Shown here: one piece after another, positions 41,974 through 51,747 of the stretch
How positions within the stretch are numbered: position 1 is the first letter of the stretch
Layout: each line of letters starts with the position of its first letter
Origin: Candidimonas nitroreducens
GTDB taxonomy: Bacteria > Pseudomonadota > Gammaproteobacteria > Burkholderiales > Burkholderiaceae_B
Length of the DNA: 64,000 bases
NCBI RefSeq assembly: GCF_002209565.1
Contig: NZ_NJIH01000002.1
Coordinates: 1 to 64,000 of the forward strand
Reading direction: 5' to 3'
Program-made: the position numbers and the translations under genes
Notes under the pieces: generated by a model
What the model was told of the DNA's origin: nothing
Databases searched by the model: none
Seen by the model: only the letters and a program-made list of their open reading frames with translations

Positions 41974-42081
41974 TAATTCCGTTTCTAAATCGATCGTGAA
42001 CGCGAAAGCGAAGCGCAGACAGTACACCCGGTACGGCAAGCGAAGCTGACAAAGTGCACAGTTGATTTAGAAATGGAATTA
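41974..42081. repeat. Palindromic intergenic element, copy 2 (short form)
   Basis: A 108-bp element. The ends TAATTCCGTTTCTAAATC and GATTTAGAAATGGAATTA are 17/18 inverted repeats. The core (42001-42050) is nearly identical to that at 48785-48834. It lacks the internal GC-rich hairpin block found in the copies at 30530 and 48758. It starts 3 bases after the last base of the DUF2501 stop codon. Confidence 0.88.
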
Positions 42082-42259
42082 GCTTCCGCGGCTGTCCCGC
42101 CCGATGCGCTTGGGTCTATCGACCCTGCCCGGCATGCGTCGCGTTGGCGCGCATCCCCAACGCCCGCGCTGCCCCGCGGGCACTACTCCGATAGATGCAC
42201 CCGACGGATGCGCCGATTTCACACAGGTGTGCCAGGCAAGCCAGGCGCCTGGGCTGCGC

Positions 42260-42913
42260 TCAAGTCAGCTCGAAGCCTTCCAGCTCCAGCAGCGCCAGCT
42301 TGCGCGACAGGCCGCCGGTATAGCCGGTAAGCAGGCCCGAATGCGACAGCACCCGATGGCACGGAATGATGATGGTGACGGGGTTGCGCCCGACGGCGGT
42401 GCCCACCGGCCGGCCGTGACGCTGCGACAGGCCGGCATCGCGGGCCACGTCACCGTATGAAACCGCCATGCCGTAGGGAATGCGCAGCAGCGCGCCCCAG
42501 ACACGTTTCTGGAAGTCGGTGCCCGATACTTCAAGGGGCACATCGAAGACCCTGAGCCTCCCGGCAAAATACTCATCGAGCTGGCGCGCCGTCATGTCGA
42601 ACAGCGCGGCCACGGCCGGCGGCGTATCGGCCTGCAGCATGCGCAGTTCGGCCGCCTTGGGCGCGGCGCTCCGGCTACGCTCGGGCGCTGTGTCGAACAG
42701 ATCCGCGGTCTTGCCGGGGCGGGCCCTGAAGCCGCGTATGGGCCGGCCTTCATGCTCGCCCCAGGCCGGCCCCCCCGCGGTGGGCTGAACCGCCGGCAAG
42801 CCGTCGACCACCGGGCAATCGGACTGCCCCACGAAATACAGTCCGGCCAGGCCAGTGCCGTTCGCGCACAGCAAGATGGGGCCCAGCGGCGAACTGAGCT
42901 GCGCATGGAACAT
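42260..42913 (-). CDS. ogt: Methylated-DNA--protein-cysteine methyltransferase
   Basis: A 217-residue suicide repair enzyme removing alkyl groups from O6-alkylguanine. The acceptor site is IIIPCHRVLSHSGLLTGYTG; also TDFQKRVWGALLRIPYGMAV and SYGDVARDAGLSQRHGRPVG. It is longer than the usual ~170-180 residues because of an extra segment at about 45-85 (RGFRARPGKTADLF onward) in the N-terminal domain. The ATG at 42913 is preferred, with GGAG 9 bases upstream; another ATG lies five codons earlier. Confidence 0.92.
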   Translation of the reverse strand: MFHAQLSSPLGPILLCANGTGLAGLYFVGQSDCPVVDGLPAVQPTAGGPAWGEHEGRPIRGFRARPGKTADLFDTAPERSRSAAPKAAELRMLQADTPPAVAALFDMTARQLDEYFAGRLRVFDVPLEVSGTDFQKRVWGALLRIPYGMAVSYGDVARDAGLSQRHGRPVGTAVGRNPVTIIIPCHRVLSHSGLLTGYTGGLSRKLALLELEGFELT

Positions 42914-43058
42914 TCGATGCTTCTCCATTATGAAAACGCCCGCGGGCATAACACCTTGCGGTATGCCGCGCCCGGCCATGGCCGGGGTTTGTCGTCGCCG
43001 CGGCCTGCCGCGAAGTGCCGGCCCGTCGACGCGGCATCTGTCGATGGCTGGCGGCCGT

Positions 43059-44354
43059 TCAATGCAGCTTGACCCGCGGTGCGCCGCGCTTGATGAGCAG
43101 CCGCCCGATGGCCAGCATCGCGGTGCGCAGCCCTCCAAGCAAGGCGAAATGATGCATCAGGTGCAGGCTCATGTACATGAAGCGCGCGAACAGCCCCTCG
43201 ATGAACAGGCCCTTGCCGGTCAGCACCCCCATGAGATTGCCCACCACGCGGCTATGCCCCAGCGACACCAGCGAACCGTAGTCCTTGTAGCGGAAGGCGC
43301 GGCCGCCCTGCGGCAGCGCGGCGCCACGGATGCGGGCCGACAGTTCCTGCAGCAGGAAATCCGCCTGCTGATGGGCGGCCTGGGCGCGAGCCGGCACGAA
43401 CCTGCCCTCGCCCCAGGCCAGCTCGATGCAGTCTCCCAGGGCATAGACCGACGCGTCGCTGGTGCGCAGGGCGGCATCGACCACCAGCTGGTTGCGCGCG
43501 TTGCTGCGCAGGCCCAGGCCGGAGAGAAATGCCGGCGCCTCGATACCCGCGGCCCAGACGCACAGATCGGCCGGATAATCGCGGCCCTCGCTGTCGCTCA
43601 AGCCATCGGCCCGCACTGCGGCGATGCGCACTCCGGTGCGCACCTGGATGCCGCGCTCCGTCAGCAGATTATGGGCGGCCGTCGAGATCTTTTCCGGCAG
43701 CGCCGAGAGAATGCGCGGCGCGCCCTCCAGCAAGGTGATGTGCAGGTCGCGGGCCGGATCGAAATCGGCCAGGCCGTAAGAAACCACGTCGGCGCAGGAT
43801 TGCGCCAGCTCGGCCGCCAGCTCGACCCCTGTGGCGCCGGCGCCGACGATGGCTATGTTCAGCCCCCGGCTGCTGCCTTGCGCGTGCGCCAGCTCGCGCA
43901 GCAGCCTGAGACGGAATTTCTCGGCCTGGGCGGTGGAATCTATGGCCAGCGCGAACTGGCTGGCACCCGGGGTGCCGAAGAAGTTCGACTTGCTGCCCAC
44001 GGCCAGTACCAGGGTGTCGTAGGCCAGATCGCGGGCCGGGTACAGTTCTTCGCCCTGCGCGTCGCGCACCGCCCCCAGGCGGATGCTGCGCGCCTGCAGA
44101 TCGGCGCCCAGCATCTCGCCGCGCACGAACTGGAAGCCGCGGCTCTTGCCCAGCATGAAGTAGGAAAGGCCTTCGCGGTGGATGTCGAGTGTGCCGGCCG
44201 CCACCTCGTGCAGCGAAGGCTTCCAGATGTGGAAGGCCGCCAGGTCGACCAGGGTCACGCAGCGCGGCCCGAAACGCCCGCCCAGCTTGGCGGCCAGCTC
44301 CAGGCCCCCCGCCCCGCCGCCGACGATCACTACCCTGTGTGCATGAGCTTGCAT
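43059..44354 (-). CDS. ndh: Type II NADH dehydrogenase (NDH-2)
   Basis: A 431-residue peripheral membrane flavoenzyme passing electrons from NADH to quinone without proton pumping. Two dinucleotide motifs are present: VVIVGGGAGGLELAAKLGG (FAD) and LNIAIVGAGATGVELAAELA (NADH). YALGDCIEL is the second FAD contact. The C-terminal region (GLFIEGLFARFMYMSLHLMH) is amphipathic for membrane attachment. The ATG at 44354 is chosen because it starts just before the FAD motif. It lies downstream of ppsA on the same strand with a 57-bp gap. Confidence 0.9.
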   Translation of the reverse strand: MQAHAHRVVIVGGGAGGLELAAKLGGRFGPRCVTLVDLAAFHIWKPSLHEVAAGTLDIHREGLSYFMLGKSRGFQFVRGEMLGADLQARSIRLGAVRDAQGEELYPARDLAYDTLVLAVGSKSNFFGTPGASQFALAIDSTAQAEKFRLRLLRELAHAQGSSRGLNIAIVGAGATGVELAAELAQSCADVVSYGLADFDPARDLHITLLEGAPRILSALPEKISTAAHNLLTERGIQVRTGVRIAAVRADGLSDSEGRDYPADLCVWAAGIEAPAFLSGLGLRSNARNQLVVDAALRTSDASVYALGDCIELAWGEGRFVPARAQAAHQQADFLLQELSARIRGAALPQGGRAFRYKDYGSLVSLGHSRVVGNLMGVLTGKGLFIEGLFARFMYMSLHLMHHFALLGGLRTAMLAIGRLLIKRGAPRVKLH

Positions 44355-44411
44355 AAGCCCTACCCCGAGAGCAAAACCGCGCGGCACATGCCGCGCGGCC
44401 CCGCCGCAACT

Positions 44412-46805
44412 TCAGGCGGCGTCTTGCTGCAGCGACTTTTCTTCTTGCGCCAGGCGCTGCCAGGTATCGACCACGGTGTCGGGGTTGAGCGACATCGACA
44501 ATATGCCTTCGTCGCGCAGCCACAGCGCCAGATCGAGATGGTCGCTGGGCCCCTGGCCGCAGATCCCCACGTATTTGCCGGCGGCCAGGCAAGCCTTGAT
44601 GGCGCGGTTCAGCATGAACTTGACGGCCTCGTCGCGCTCGTCGAAATCGGCCGCCAGCAGCTCCATGCCGGAATCGCGATCCAGGCCCAGCGTGAGCTGG
44701 GTCATGTCGTTCGAGCCGATGGAAAAGCCGTCGAAATACTGCAGGAACTTGTCGGCCAGCAGCGCATTGGACGGCACTTCGCACATCATGATCAGGCGCA
44801 GGCCGTTCTCGCCGCGCGCCAGGCCGTGGCGCGCCAGCAGCTTGACGACCTTGTCGGCCTGCTGCAGCGTGCGTACGAAAGGCACCATGATCTCGACATT
44901 GGTCAGGCCCATGTCGTCGCGTACTTTCTTCAGGGCCTCGCATTCCATGCGGAAGCATTCTTCGAACTCGGCCGAGATATAGCGCGAGGCGCCGCGGAAG
45001 CCCAGCATCGGGTTTTCTTCCTCGGGCTCGTAGCGCGAGCCGCCCACCAGCTTGCGGTACTCGTTGGACTTGAAGTCGGACAGGCGCACGATAACCGGCT
45101 TGGGGTGGAAGGCCGCGGCAATGGTGGCCACGCCCTCGGCCAGCTTTTCCACGAAGAAGGCGCGCGGGCTGGCATAGCCGCGCGCCGCCGATTCCACGGC
45201 CTTCTTCAGGTCGCTGTCGACGTTGGGATAATCGAGCACCGCCTTGGGGTGCACGTTGATATTGTTGTTGATGATGAACTCGAGCCGCGCTAGGCCGACG
45301 CCCTGATTGGGGATCTGTGAGAAATCGAAGGCCAGTTGCGGGTTGCCGACGTTCATCATGACCTTGACGCCGATCTCGGGCATCTGGCCCCAGCGGACTT
45401 CTTCGATTTCGGTCTCGATCAGGCCGTCGTAGATGCGGCCCTCGTCGCCCTCGGCGCAGGACACGGTGACTTCATGGCCGTTGTCGAGCACCGAAGTGGC
45501 ATGGGCGCAGCCCACCACCGCGGGGATGCCCAGCTCGCGCGCGATGATGGCCGCATGGCAGGTGCGCCCGCCGCGGTTGGTGACGATGGCCGAGGCCAGC
45601 TTCATGACGGGCTCCCAGTTGGGGTCGGTCATGTCGGTGACCAGCACGTCGCCGGCGCGAACCTGATCCATTTCGGAGATGTCGGCGACGATGCGCACCG
45701 TGCCCGAGCCGATCTTCTGGCCGATGGCGCGGCCGGTGACCAGCACTTCGCCGGTAGCCTTCAGGCGGTAGCGTTCCTGCACGTCGTGCTGGCTTTGCTG
45801 CGAGCGCACGGTTTCGGGGCGCGCCTGCAGAATGTAGATCTTGCCGTCGATGCCGTCGCGGCCCCATTCGATGTCCATGGGCCGCTTGTAATGCTGCTCG
45901 ATGATGACCGCGTAGCGAGCCAGCTCGATGACTTCGTCGTCGGTGAGCGAATAGCGGTTGCGTTCCGACACCGGCACGTCCACGGTGCGCACCGCCACGC
46001 CGCCGGTGCGCTCGGGGTCGAATTCCATCTTGATGAGCTTGGAGCCTATGCGCCGGCCGATGATGGGGTAGTGGCCGCTGGCCAGGGTCGGCTTGAAGAC
46101 GTAGAACTCGTCCGGATTGACGGCGCCCTGCACCACGGTCTCGCCCAGCCCGTAGGACGAGGTAATGAACACCACGCCGTCGAAGCCTGACTCGGTGTCC
46201 AGCGTGAACATGACGCCGGCGCTGCCGCGGTCGGAGCGCACCATGCGCTGCACGCCGGCGGAAAGCGCTACGTCGGCATGCTGGTAGCCCTTGTGCACCC
46301 GATAGGAAATGGCACGGTCGTTGTACAGCGAGGCGAACACGTGGCGGATTTTTTCCAGCACGTCGTCGATGCCCGCCACGTTCAGGTAGGTTTCCTGCTG
46401 GCCCGCGAAAGAAGCGTCGGGCAGGTCTTCGGCGGTAGCCGAAGAACGCACGGCGAAGGTGCCCTTGCCGTCGGCGTCGAGCTGCGCGAAAGCCTCGCGT
46501 ATGGCTTGCTCGAATTGCGCGGGGAACGGTGTGTCGATGACCCATTGGCGGATCTGCGCGCCGGCTTCCGCAAGCGCGCGCACATCATCGGCATCGAGCG
46601 CGTCGAGGCGCTGGTTGATGCGCACATCCAGACCCGTGGACTTGAGAAAGTCGCGAAAGGCCTGGGCCGTAGTAGCGAAGCCGCCAGGCACGCGGACTCC
46701 GGCGTCCGCGAGCTGGCTGATCATTTCCCCGAGTGATGCGTTCTTGCCTCCTACCGAGTCTACGTCCGACATGCGGAGCTGCTCGAAAGACACTACGTAA
46801 GACAT
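44412..46805 (-). CDS. ppsA: Phosphoenolpyruvate synthase
   Basis: A 797-residue gluconeogenic enzyme making PEP, AMP and phosphate from pyruvate and ATP. The ATP-grasp domain shows [20 protein letters not shown] and PDEFYVFKP. The phosphohistidine domain has [20 protein letters not shown] with the active His. The C-terminal PEP-binding barrel has [11 protein letters not shown] and [20 protein letters not shown] and ends with [20 protein letters not shown]. Length matches the family. The ATG at 46805 has AAGGTGA upstream. It is divergent from its regulator ppsR, so the 184-bp gap serves both. Confidence 0.96.
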   Translation of the reverse strand: MSYVVSFEQLRMSDVDSVGGKNASLGEMISQLADAGVRVPGGFATTAQAFRDFLKSTGLDVRINQRLDALDADDVRALAEAGAQIRQWVIDTPFPAQFEQAIREAFAQLDADGKGTFAVRSSATAEDLPDASFAGQQETYLNVAGIDDVLEKIRHVFASLYNDRAISYRVHKGYQHADVALSAGVQRMVRSDRGSAGVMFTLDTESGFDGVVFITSSYGLGETVVQGAVNPDEFYVFKPTLASGHYPIIGRRIGSKLIKMEFDPERTGGVAVRTVDVPVSERNRYSLTDDEVIELARYAVIIEQHYKRPMDIEWGRDGIDGKIYILQARPETVRSQQSQHDVQERYRLKATGEVLVTGRAIGQKIGSGTVRIVADISEMDQVRAGDVLVTDMTDPNWEPVMKLASAIVTNRGGRTCHAAIIARELGIPAVVGCAHATSVLDNGHEVTVSCAEGDEGRIYDGLIETEIEEVRWGQMPEIGVKVMMNVGNPQLAFDFSQIPNQGVGLARLEFIINNNINVHPKAVLDYPNVDSDLKKAVESAARGYASPRAFFVEKLAEGVATIAAAFHPKPVIVRLSDFKSNEYRKLVGGSRYEPEEENPMLGFRGASRYISAEFEECFRMECEALKKVRDDMGLTNVEIMVPFVRTLQQADKVVKLLARHGLARGENGLRLIMMCEVPSNALLADKFLQYFDGFSIGSNDMTQLTLGLDRDSGMELLAADFDERDEAVKFMLNRAIKACLAAGKYVGICGQGPSDHLDLALWLRDEGILSMSLNPDTVVDTWQRLAQEEKSLQQDAA

Positions 46806-46989
46806 AAAGTCACCTTTGAACTATATAAAAGAAAGCGTGTTTGCTCAGCGCACGACGCACCGCCCGCAGATACGAGCCCATGCGCTAAGCAAACCGGCCT
46901 TGCCCCGGTCGAAGGCGACTGTTACTCTTGATTCCCTTGGATTGTACCGTTACTTCCACTCCCGCGCCCGCCCACTCACACTCGCTCAC

Positions 46990-47823
46990 ATGGCAGCCCC
47001 ACTCATGCAACGCACGGTGTTCATTGTCTCGGACAGCACCGGCATTACCGCCGAAACATTCAGTCACTCGGTGCTTTCGCAGTTCGAACAATTCGAATTC
47101 GAACAGATCCGCATGCCGTTCATCGACAGCGCCCAGAAGGCGTCCGAGGCGGCCCAGCGCATCAACCGCTGCGCCCAGGAACAAAACCAGACGCCGCTGG
47201 TATTCAGCACACTGGTCGACCCCGAGATCGCCCTGGTCATCCGCCAGGCGAACTGCACTTTCCTCGACCTGTTCGGCACCTTCGTACAGCACATCGAGAC
47301 CGCGCTGGGCGTCAAGCCCAGCCATTCCATAGGCCGCTCGCACATGGGCGGCCTGTCCAAGCAATATCACAACCGCATAGAAGCCATCAATTTCAGCCTC
47401 GCGCACGACGACGGCCAGTTCGTGCACGGGCTGGAACAGGCCGATGTCATATTGGTGGGCGTGTCGCGCTGCGGCAAGACCCCCACCAGCCTGTACCTGG
47501 CCATGCAATACGCTATCAAGGCGGCCAATTTTCCGCTCATACCCGAAGACTTCGACCGCGGCTCGCTGCCAGCCACCCTGGCGCCGTTCCGGCGCAAGCT
47601 GTTCGGCCTGTCCATCCAGCCCACGCGCCTGGCCGAGGTGCGCAACGAGCGCCGCCCCAACAGCCAGTACGCCTCGCTCAAGCAATGCCGCCACGAGGTC
47701 GCCTCCGCCGAGCGCCTGATGCGCATGGAAGGCATACCGTGGCTGTCGACCACCACCAAGTCCATTGAAGAAATTTCCACCAAGGTGCTGGAAGAAGTCG
47801 GCCTGAACCGGCGGGCATACTAG
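46990..47823 (+). CDS. ppsR: PEP synthase regulatory kinase/pyrophosphorylase
   Basis: A 277-residue DUF299 protein that switches PEP synthase off and on by ADP-dependent phosphorylation and phosphate-dependent dephosphorylation. Seen are TVFIVSDSTGITAETFSHSV at the N-terminus, the P-loop-like VGVSRCGKTPTSLYLA (about residues 154-169) and SIGRSHMGGLSKQYHNRIEA. Divergent placement next to ppsA supports the role. The ATG at 46990 or one five codons later could be the start; neither has a strong ribosome-binding site. The TAG stop begins an 11-bp hairpin. Confidence 0.92.
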   Translation: MAAPLMQRTVFIVSDSTGITAETFSHSVLSQFEQFEFEQIRMPFIDSAQKASEAAQRINRCAQEQNQTPLVFSTLVDPEIALVIRQANCTFLDLFGTFVQHIETALGVKPSHSIGRSHMGGLSKQYHNRIEAINFSLAHDDGQFVHGLEQADVILVGVSRCGKTPTSLYLAMQYAIKAANFPLIPEDFDRGSLPATLAPFRRKLFGLSIQPTRLAEVRNERRPNSQYASLKQCRHEVASAERLMRMEGIPWLSTTTKSIEEISTKVLEEVGLNRRAY

Positions 47824-47848
47824 GGCCTGTTAGGGTGAACAGGCCCTA
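47821..47848. terminator. Hairpin beginning at the ppsR stop codon
   Basis: TAGGGCCTGTT and AACAGGCCCTA pair perfectly over 11 bp around loop AGGGTG. The first three bases are the ppsR stop codon. There is no T tract. The sequence is related, on the opposite strand, to the hairpin at 8030 and to the one at 62095. Confidence 0.6.
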
Positions 47849-47945
47849 GACCCATCGCCGAGCCCGGCGCTTCACCGCTTGCGCCCGGCGGTGCACCTAG
47901 GAAGCTTTTGCCGAAACCCCGCCCGGCTGCCGCCCGATTGCGCTA

Positions 47946-48743
47946 TTACGGAACCTGCACGCCATGCGCCGCAAGGCGCTGGCGGCGCTGCTCGAACAGG
48001 CAGACCGCGGCGGCGGCCGACACGTTCAGGGACTCCACCCCTGCCGCCTGAGGAATGAAAACCCTGAGGTCGGCCAATTGCAACAAGGCAGGATCCACGC
48101 CCCTGCCCTCATTGCCGAAGAGCCAGGCGCAACGCCCGGGCAGTGCCCGCGCGTACAAAGAGACACCGTCCTGCAGGCTGGTTGCCAGCAGCGGCACCGC
48201 CAGCCTGGCGCGCTCGGCCGCCAGATCGACGTGCTCATGGATCGCCATGGCGAAGTGCGCGCCCTGGGCGCTGCGCAGCACCTTGGGCGACCAGGCCGCG
48301 GCGCAGCCCGGCGACAGATAGGCCTGGCCCACGCCGGCCGCTGCCGCGGTGCGCAGCAGCGTACCCACATTGCCCGGATCCTGGACGCGATCCAGCCACA
48401 GGCAGTCGGCGTCGATGCGCTCGGGGCGCGGCGGGCGCGGCACGTCGACCAGGAAGCACACGCCCTGATCCTGGCCTATGGGCGACAGCGCCCGCATCAG
48501 CGCCGGCTCGCAGGTGGCGCAGGCCGCGGCTCCCAAAGCGCCGAACAAAGCGCCGAGTTCGCCGTCCTGCTGCCGCGCCAGCAGCGCCTCGTCGAATAGC
48601 GCGTAGCGCGGCGCCCCATAATGCGCCACCCACTCCTGGCACAGGTGCAGGCCTTCCAGCACCGCCTGCGCGCCATGGCGACCCTCGGCCAGGCGCAATA
48701 ACTGCCGGTATTCCGGATTGCTGCGCGAGCTGATGTGCTTCAT
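47946..48743 (-). CDS. SpoU/TrmH family RNA 2'-O-methyltransferase
   Basis: A 265-residue SPOUT enzyme. The three family motifs are DRVQDPGNVGTLLRTAAAAG, LFGNEGRGVDPALL and ESLNVSAAAAVCLFEQRR. The N-terminal ~100 residues look like the substrate-binding domain of RlmB/TsnR-type proteins (SSRSNPEYRQLLRL). The target, 23S rRNA or tRNA, cannot be assigned. It follows rnhB on the same strand, but a 231-bp palindromic element fills the gap between them, just upstream of its start. Confidence 0.88.
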   Translation of the reverse strand: MKHISSRSNPEYRQLLRLAEGRHGAQAVLEGLHLCQEWVAHYGAPRYALFDEALLARQQDGELGALFGALGAAACATCEPALMRALSPIGQDQGVCFLVDVPRPPRPERIDADCLWLDRVQDPGNVGTLLRTAAAAGVGQAYLSPGCAAAWSPKVLRSAQGAHFAMAIHEHVDLAAERARLAVPLLATSLQDGVSLYARALPGRCAWLFGNEGRGVDPALLQLADLRVFIPQAAGVESLNVSAAAAVCLFEQRRQRLAAHGVQVP

Positions 48744-48757
48744 ATGAAAAACGATCC

Positions 48758-48988
48758 TTATTCCATTTCTAAATCGATCGTGAACGCGAAAGCGAAGCGC
48801 AGACAGTACACCTAGTACGGCAAGCGAAGCTGACCACGAGCCAGAGCGCGAGCCCGCCCTTTGGGGCGGGGGCGAGCGAGGCCTGGTTCATTTCGGCGCC
48901 GTAGGCGCCCCCGAATAGTGGCGGAGAGTCTCCGGCCGAGAGGCCGGAACTCTTCACAAAGTGCACGGTTGATTTAGAAATGGAATTA
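48758..48988. repeat. Palindromic intergenic element, copy 3 (long form)
   Basis: A 231-bp element ending in TTATTCCATTTCTAAATC and GATTTAGAAATGGAATTA. It contains the shared core (48785-48834), a CCCGCCC/GGGCGGG hairpin block shared with copy 1, then a unique hairpin-rich part (GGCGCCGTAGGCGCC, CTCCGGCCGAGAGGCCGGA). Its last three bases, TTA, are on the minus strand the TAA stop codon of rnhB. Confidence 0.88.
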
Positions 48989-49675
48989 GCCTGCATCGAA
49001 TGCGTCGGACTGCAGCAGCCCGGCGGCGGACGGCAGCCCGGACTCTGCGCCGGCGCCTTCGGCCTGCTGCCGCGGTATCACGAAAAATCGTTTCACCGGT
49101 GCGAAGCTGCGGCGATGGGCCGGGCATGGCCCGTGGGCCTGCAGACGTGCCATGTGCAAGGCGGTGCCGTAGCCCTTGTGCCGATCGAAACCGTAGTCCG
49201 GATACTGCTGGTGCAGCAACAGGCAGTCCGCGTCCCTGGCCGTCTTGGCCAGGATCGAGGCCGCCGAAATGGCGGCGATCTTGGCATCTCCCTTGACGAT
49301 GGCCTCGGCCATGCAGGCCAGGCCGGCGGGCACCTTGTTGCCGTCGATCTGCGCCAGATCCGGCGCGAGCTGCAGTCCGGCGCAGGCACGCCGCATGGCC
49401 AGCATGCTGGCCTGCAGAATGTTCAGGCGGTCGATTTCCTCGACGCTGGCGCTGGCCACGCACCAGGCCAGGCTGCGCGTGTGTATCGCGCAGGCCAGCT
49501 CTTCACGGCGGGCGGCGCTCAAGGCCTTGGAATCGGCCAGGCCGGCGATGGGCCGCGCCGGGTCGAGTATGACCGCGGCGGCGAATACCGGGCCGGCCAG
49601 CGGGCCCCTGCCGGCCTCGTCCACGCCCGCCACCCGCAAGGCCTGAGGCACGCCGAACAAATCACCCTGCCCCAT
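48986..49675 (-). CDS. rnhB: Ribonuclease HII
   Basis: A 229-residue nuclease cutting RNA in RNA/DNA hybrids and at single ribonucleotides. The acidic active site is in [15 protein letters not shown] (about residues 14-28), plus AQIDGNKVP and [14 protein letters not shown]. The ATG at 49675 starts a short leader before the motif. It overlaps the lpxB end by 14 bases, so the two are coupled. The C-terminal ~25 residues (after KRFFVIPRQ) are not typical, and the stop codon itself is contributed by the adjoining palindromic element, so the end of the gene has probably been remodelled by it. Confidence 0.92.
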   Translation of the reverse strand: MGQGDLFGVPQALRVAGVDEAGRGPLAGPVFAAAVILDPARPIAGLADSKALSAARREELACAIHTRSLAWCVASASVEEIDRLNILQASMLAMRRACAGLQLAPDLAQIDGNKVPAGLACMAEAIVKGDAKIAAISAASILAKTARDADCLLLHQQYPDYGFDRHKGYGTALHMARLQAHGPCPAHRRSFAPVKRFFVIPRQQAEGAGAESGLPSAAGLLQSDAFDAG

Positions 49676-50843
49676 GGCCCGCCTGCTCGAGTATGGCGCG
49701 CGCGGCCAGCGCCGGGGTGTCGCGGCGCAGATCCTGATGCAGGGCCGTGAAGCGCCGCGCAATGTCCTGCGCGTAAGGTGCGTCGGTCAGCGCGCGCCAG
49801 GCGGCGTCGGCCAGCGCCGCAGGGGTCGCTTCGTCCTGCAGCAGCTCGGGCACCGCGAAATCGCGCAGCAGCACGTTGGGCAGGCCGACCCAAGGCACAT
49901 AGGGCCTGGCCTGCCCGGATTTCCACTCCATCAGGCGCCGCATGGCCGGCGACAGCACGTACGAGATGACCATGGGCTTCTTGAACAGGGCCGCCTCCAG
50001 GGTGGCGGTGCCGCTGGCCGCCAGCACCGCGTCGGCCGCCTCCATGGCGTCCCAGGCAACCGGGCGCGCGGCATCCGCGGCTCCCTGCAGCAGGCGCAGC
50101 CCGGGCACCGGCAGGCGCCGCAGCAGCGCCTCGAATTCGGCACGCCGCTGGGCATTGACCATGGGCACCAGCACCACCAGGCCGGGGTCGCGCTGCAGCA
50201 GGCGCTGCGCGGCCTGCAGGAAGCGCGGGCCCAGCAAGCGGATCTCGGAAGCGCGGCTGCCCGGCAGCAGCGCCAGCACGCGTGCCCCCGGATCCAGGCC
50301 CAGCGCACGCCGCGCCCCGGCCACGTCCGGCTGCAAGGGAATGCGCCGGGCCAGCGGGTGCCCGACATAAGTTACCGGCACGCCTTCCTTGCGATAGATT
50401 TCTTCCTCGAAGGGAAACAGCACCAGCATGTGCGAGACCGCGGCCCGGATCTTGTGGATGCGTTCGTAGCGCCAGGCCCATATCGACGGCCCGACGAAGT
50501 GCACGGTGGGCACGCCCGCCTGCCTGAGGCGCTGTTCCAGGCGCAGGTTGAAATCGGGCGCGTCCACGCCCACGAACACAGCGGGCCGCTCGCGCAGCCA
50601 GCGATTGCGCGCGCCGAAGTAGGTCGAGAGCAGGCCCGGCAGGCGTTTGAAGGCGTCGGCATAGCCGAACACCGTCAGGGCGTGCATGGGGTACCAGGCG
50701 TCGAAACCGGCGGCCTGCATGGCCGGGCCGCCTATGCCGGCGCAAACGCAGTCCGGCGCCTGCGCGCGCAGGCCCTCGATGACGCTGGCGGCCAGCAGAT
50801 CGCCGGAGGGTTCGCCGGCCACCATACCGATGCGCGGGTTCAT
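49662..50843 (-). CDS. lpxB: Lipid-A-disaccharide synthase
   Basis: A 393-residue glycosyltransferase joining UDP-2,3-diacylglucosamine and lipid X. Typical stretches are [19 protein letters not shown] (residues 6-24), [35 protein letters not shown] and [20 protein letters not shown]. The ATG at 50843 gives the standard N-terminus ([14 protein letters not shown]). The gene follows lpxA by 103 bp and overlaps rnhB. Confidence 0.95.
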   Translation of the reverse strand: MNPRIGMVAGEPSGDLLAASVIEGLRAQAPDCVCAGIGGPAMQAAGFDAWYPMHALTVFGYADAFKRLPGLLSTYFGARNRWLRERPAVFVGVDAPDFNLRLEQRLRQAGVPTVHFVGPSIWAWRYERIHKIRAAVSHMLVLFPFEEEIYRKEGVPVTYVGHPLARRIPLQPDVAGARRALGLDPGARVLALLPGSRASEIRLLGPRFLQAAQRLLQRDPGLVVLVPMVNAQRRAEFEALLRRLPVPGLRLLQGAADAARPVAWDAMEAADAVLAASGTATLEAALFKKPMVISYVLSPAMRRLMEWKSGQARPYVPWVGLPNVLLRDFAVPELLQDEATPAALADAAWRALTDAPYAQDIARRFTALHQDLRRDTPALAARAILEQAGHGAG

Positions 50844-50946
50844 GGGCAGCCCCCCTGCGGCCGCGCGAAACGAACGGCCCTCTGCCGCTGCGCGGCATCT
50901 TCCCCGTGGCAGGGAGCACGCCCTCCGGGCGGCCGCGCGGCCCCGC

Positions 50947-51747
50947 TCATTGCGCCCGCGCGATGCCCCGCGTCGAGGCTTTGAGGAAATCGACGAGCAC
51001 CTGCACGGCCTGATGGGATTCCGGATGCTGCTGCTGCAGTTCGGCCATTTGCTCGACGGCCTGTTCGACACTGAGCTGGCGGCGGTACAGCAGCTTGTAG
51101 GCGTCCTTGAGCACGCCTATGGTCTCGGCGCTGAAACCGCGCCGGCTCAGGCCCTCGGAATTGATGCCCACCGGGCGGAAAGGGTCGCCCGCGCCGATGA
51201 TGTAGGGCGGAATGTCCTGGCGTATGGAGCTGGTGCCGCCGATCATGGTGTGCGCGCCGATGCGCACGAACTGGTGCGAGGCCGACAGGCCGCCGACGAT
51301 CGCCCAGTCGTCGATGTGGATGTGCCCCGCCAGCTGCACGCTGTTGGCGATGACGGTATGGCTGCCGATCTGGCAATCGTGCGCGATATGCACATAGGCC
51401 ATGATCCAGTTGTCGTCGCCCAGGCGCGTCGTGCCCACGTCCTGTACGGTGCCGGTATTGATGGTCACGTACTCGCGCACGGTGTTGCCGTCGCCGATTT
51501 CCAGGCAAGTGGGCTCGCCGGCGTATTTTTTGTCCTGCGGCATGCCGCCTATCGAACAAAAGCGGTAGAAATTGTTGTTCGCGCCTATGCGGGTATGCCC
51601 GTCGATCACGCAATGCGGCCCGACGATCGAGCCGGCCCCTATGCTGACGTGCTCGCCGATGATGCTGTATGGCCCCACGGCAACGTCGGCCGCAAGCTGC
51701 GCACCCGGCGCCACGATGGCGGTAGGATGAATCAGGCTGCTGGTCAT
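50947..51747 (-). CDS. lpxA: UDP-N-acetylglucosamine acyltransferase
   Basis: A 266-residue left-handed beta-helix enzyme that adds the first 3-hydroxyacyl chain to UDP-GlcNAc. Hexapeptide repeats run from [20 protein letters not shown] on. The catalytic His is in [38 protein letters not shown] and the [20 protein letters not shown] helix region are family features. The ATG at 51747 overlaps the fabZ stop by one base (TAATG), indicating translational coupling. Confidence 0.96.
   Translation of the reverse strand: MTSSLIHPTAIVAPGAQLAADVAVGPYSIIGEHVSIGAGSIVGPHCVIDGHTRIGANNNFYRFCSIGGMPQDKKYAGEPTCLEIGDGNTVREYVTINTGTVQDVGTTRLGDDNWIMAYVHIAHDCQIGSHTVIANSVQLAGHIHIDDWAIVGGLSASHQFVRIGAHTMIGGTSSIRQDIPPYIIGAGDPFRPVGINSEGLSRRGFSAETIGVLKDAYKLLYRRQLSVEQAVEQMAELQQQHPESHQAVQVLVDFLKASTRGIARAQ

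Noticed and set aside
42855-45293. Very long plus-strand open frame (812 codons)
   Set aside because: It is antisense to ogt, ndh and ppsA, all of which have clear motifs. High GC makes long antisense frames common.
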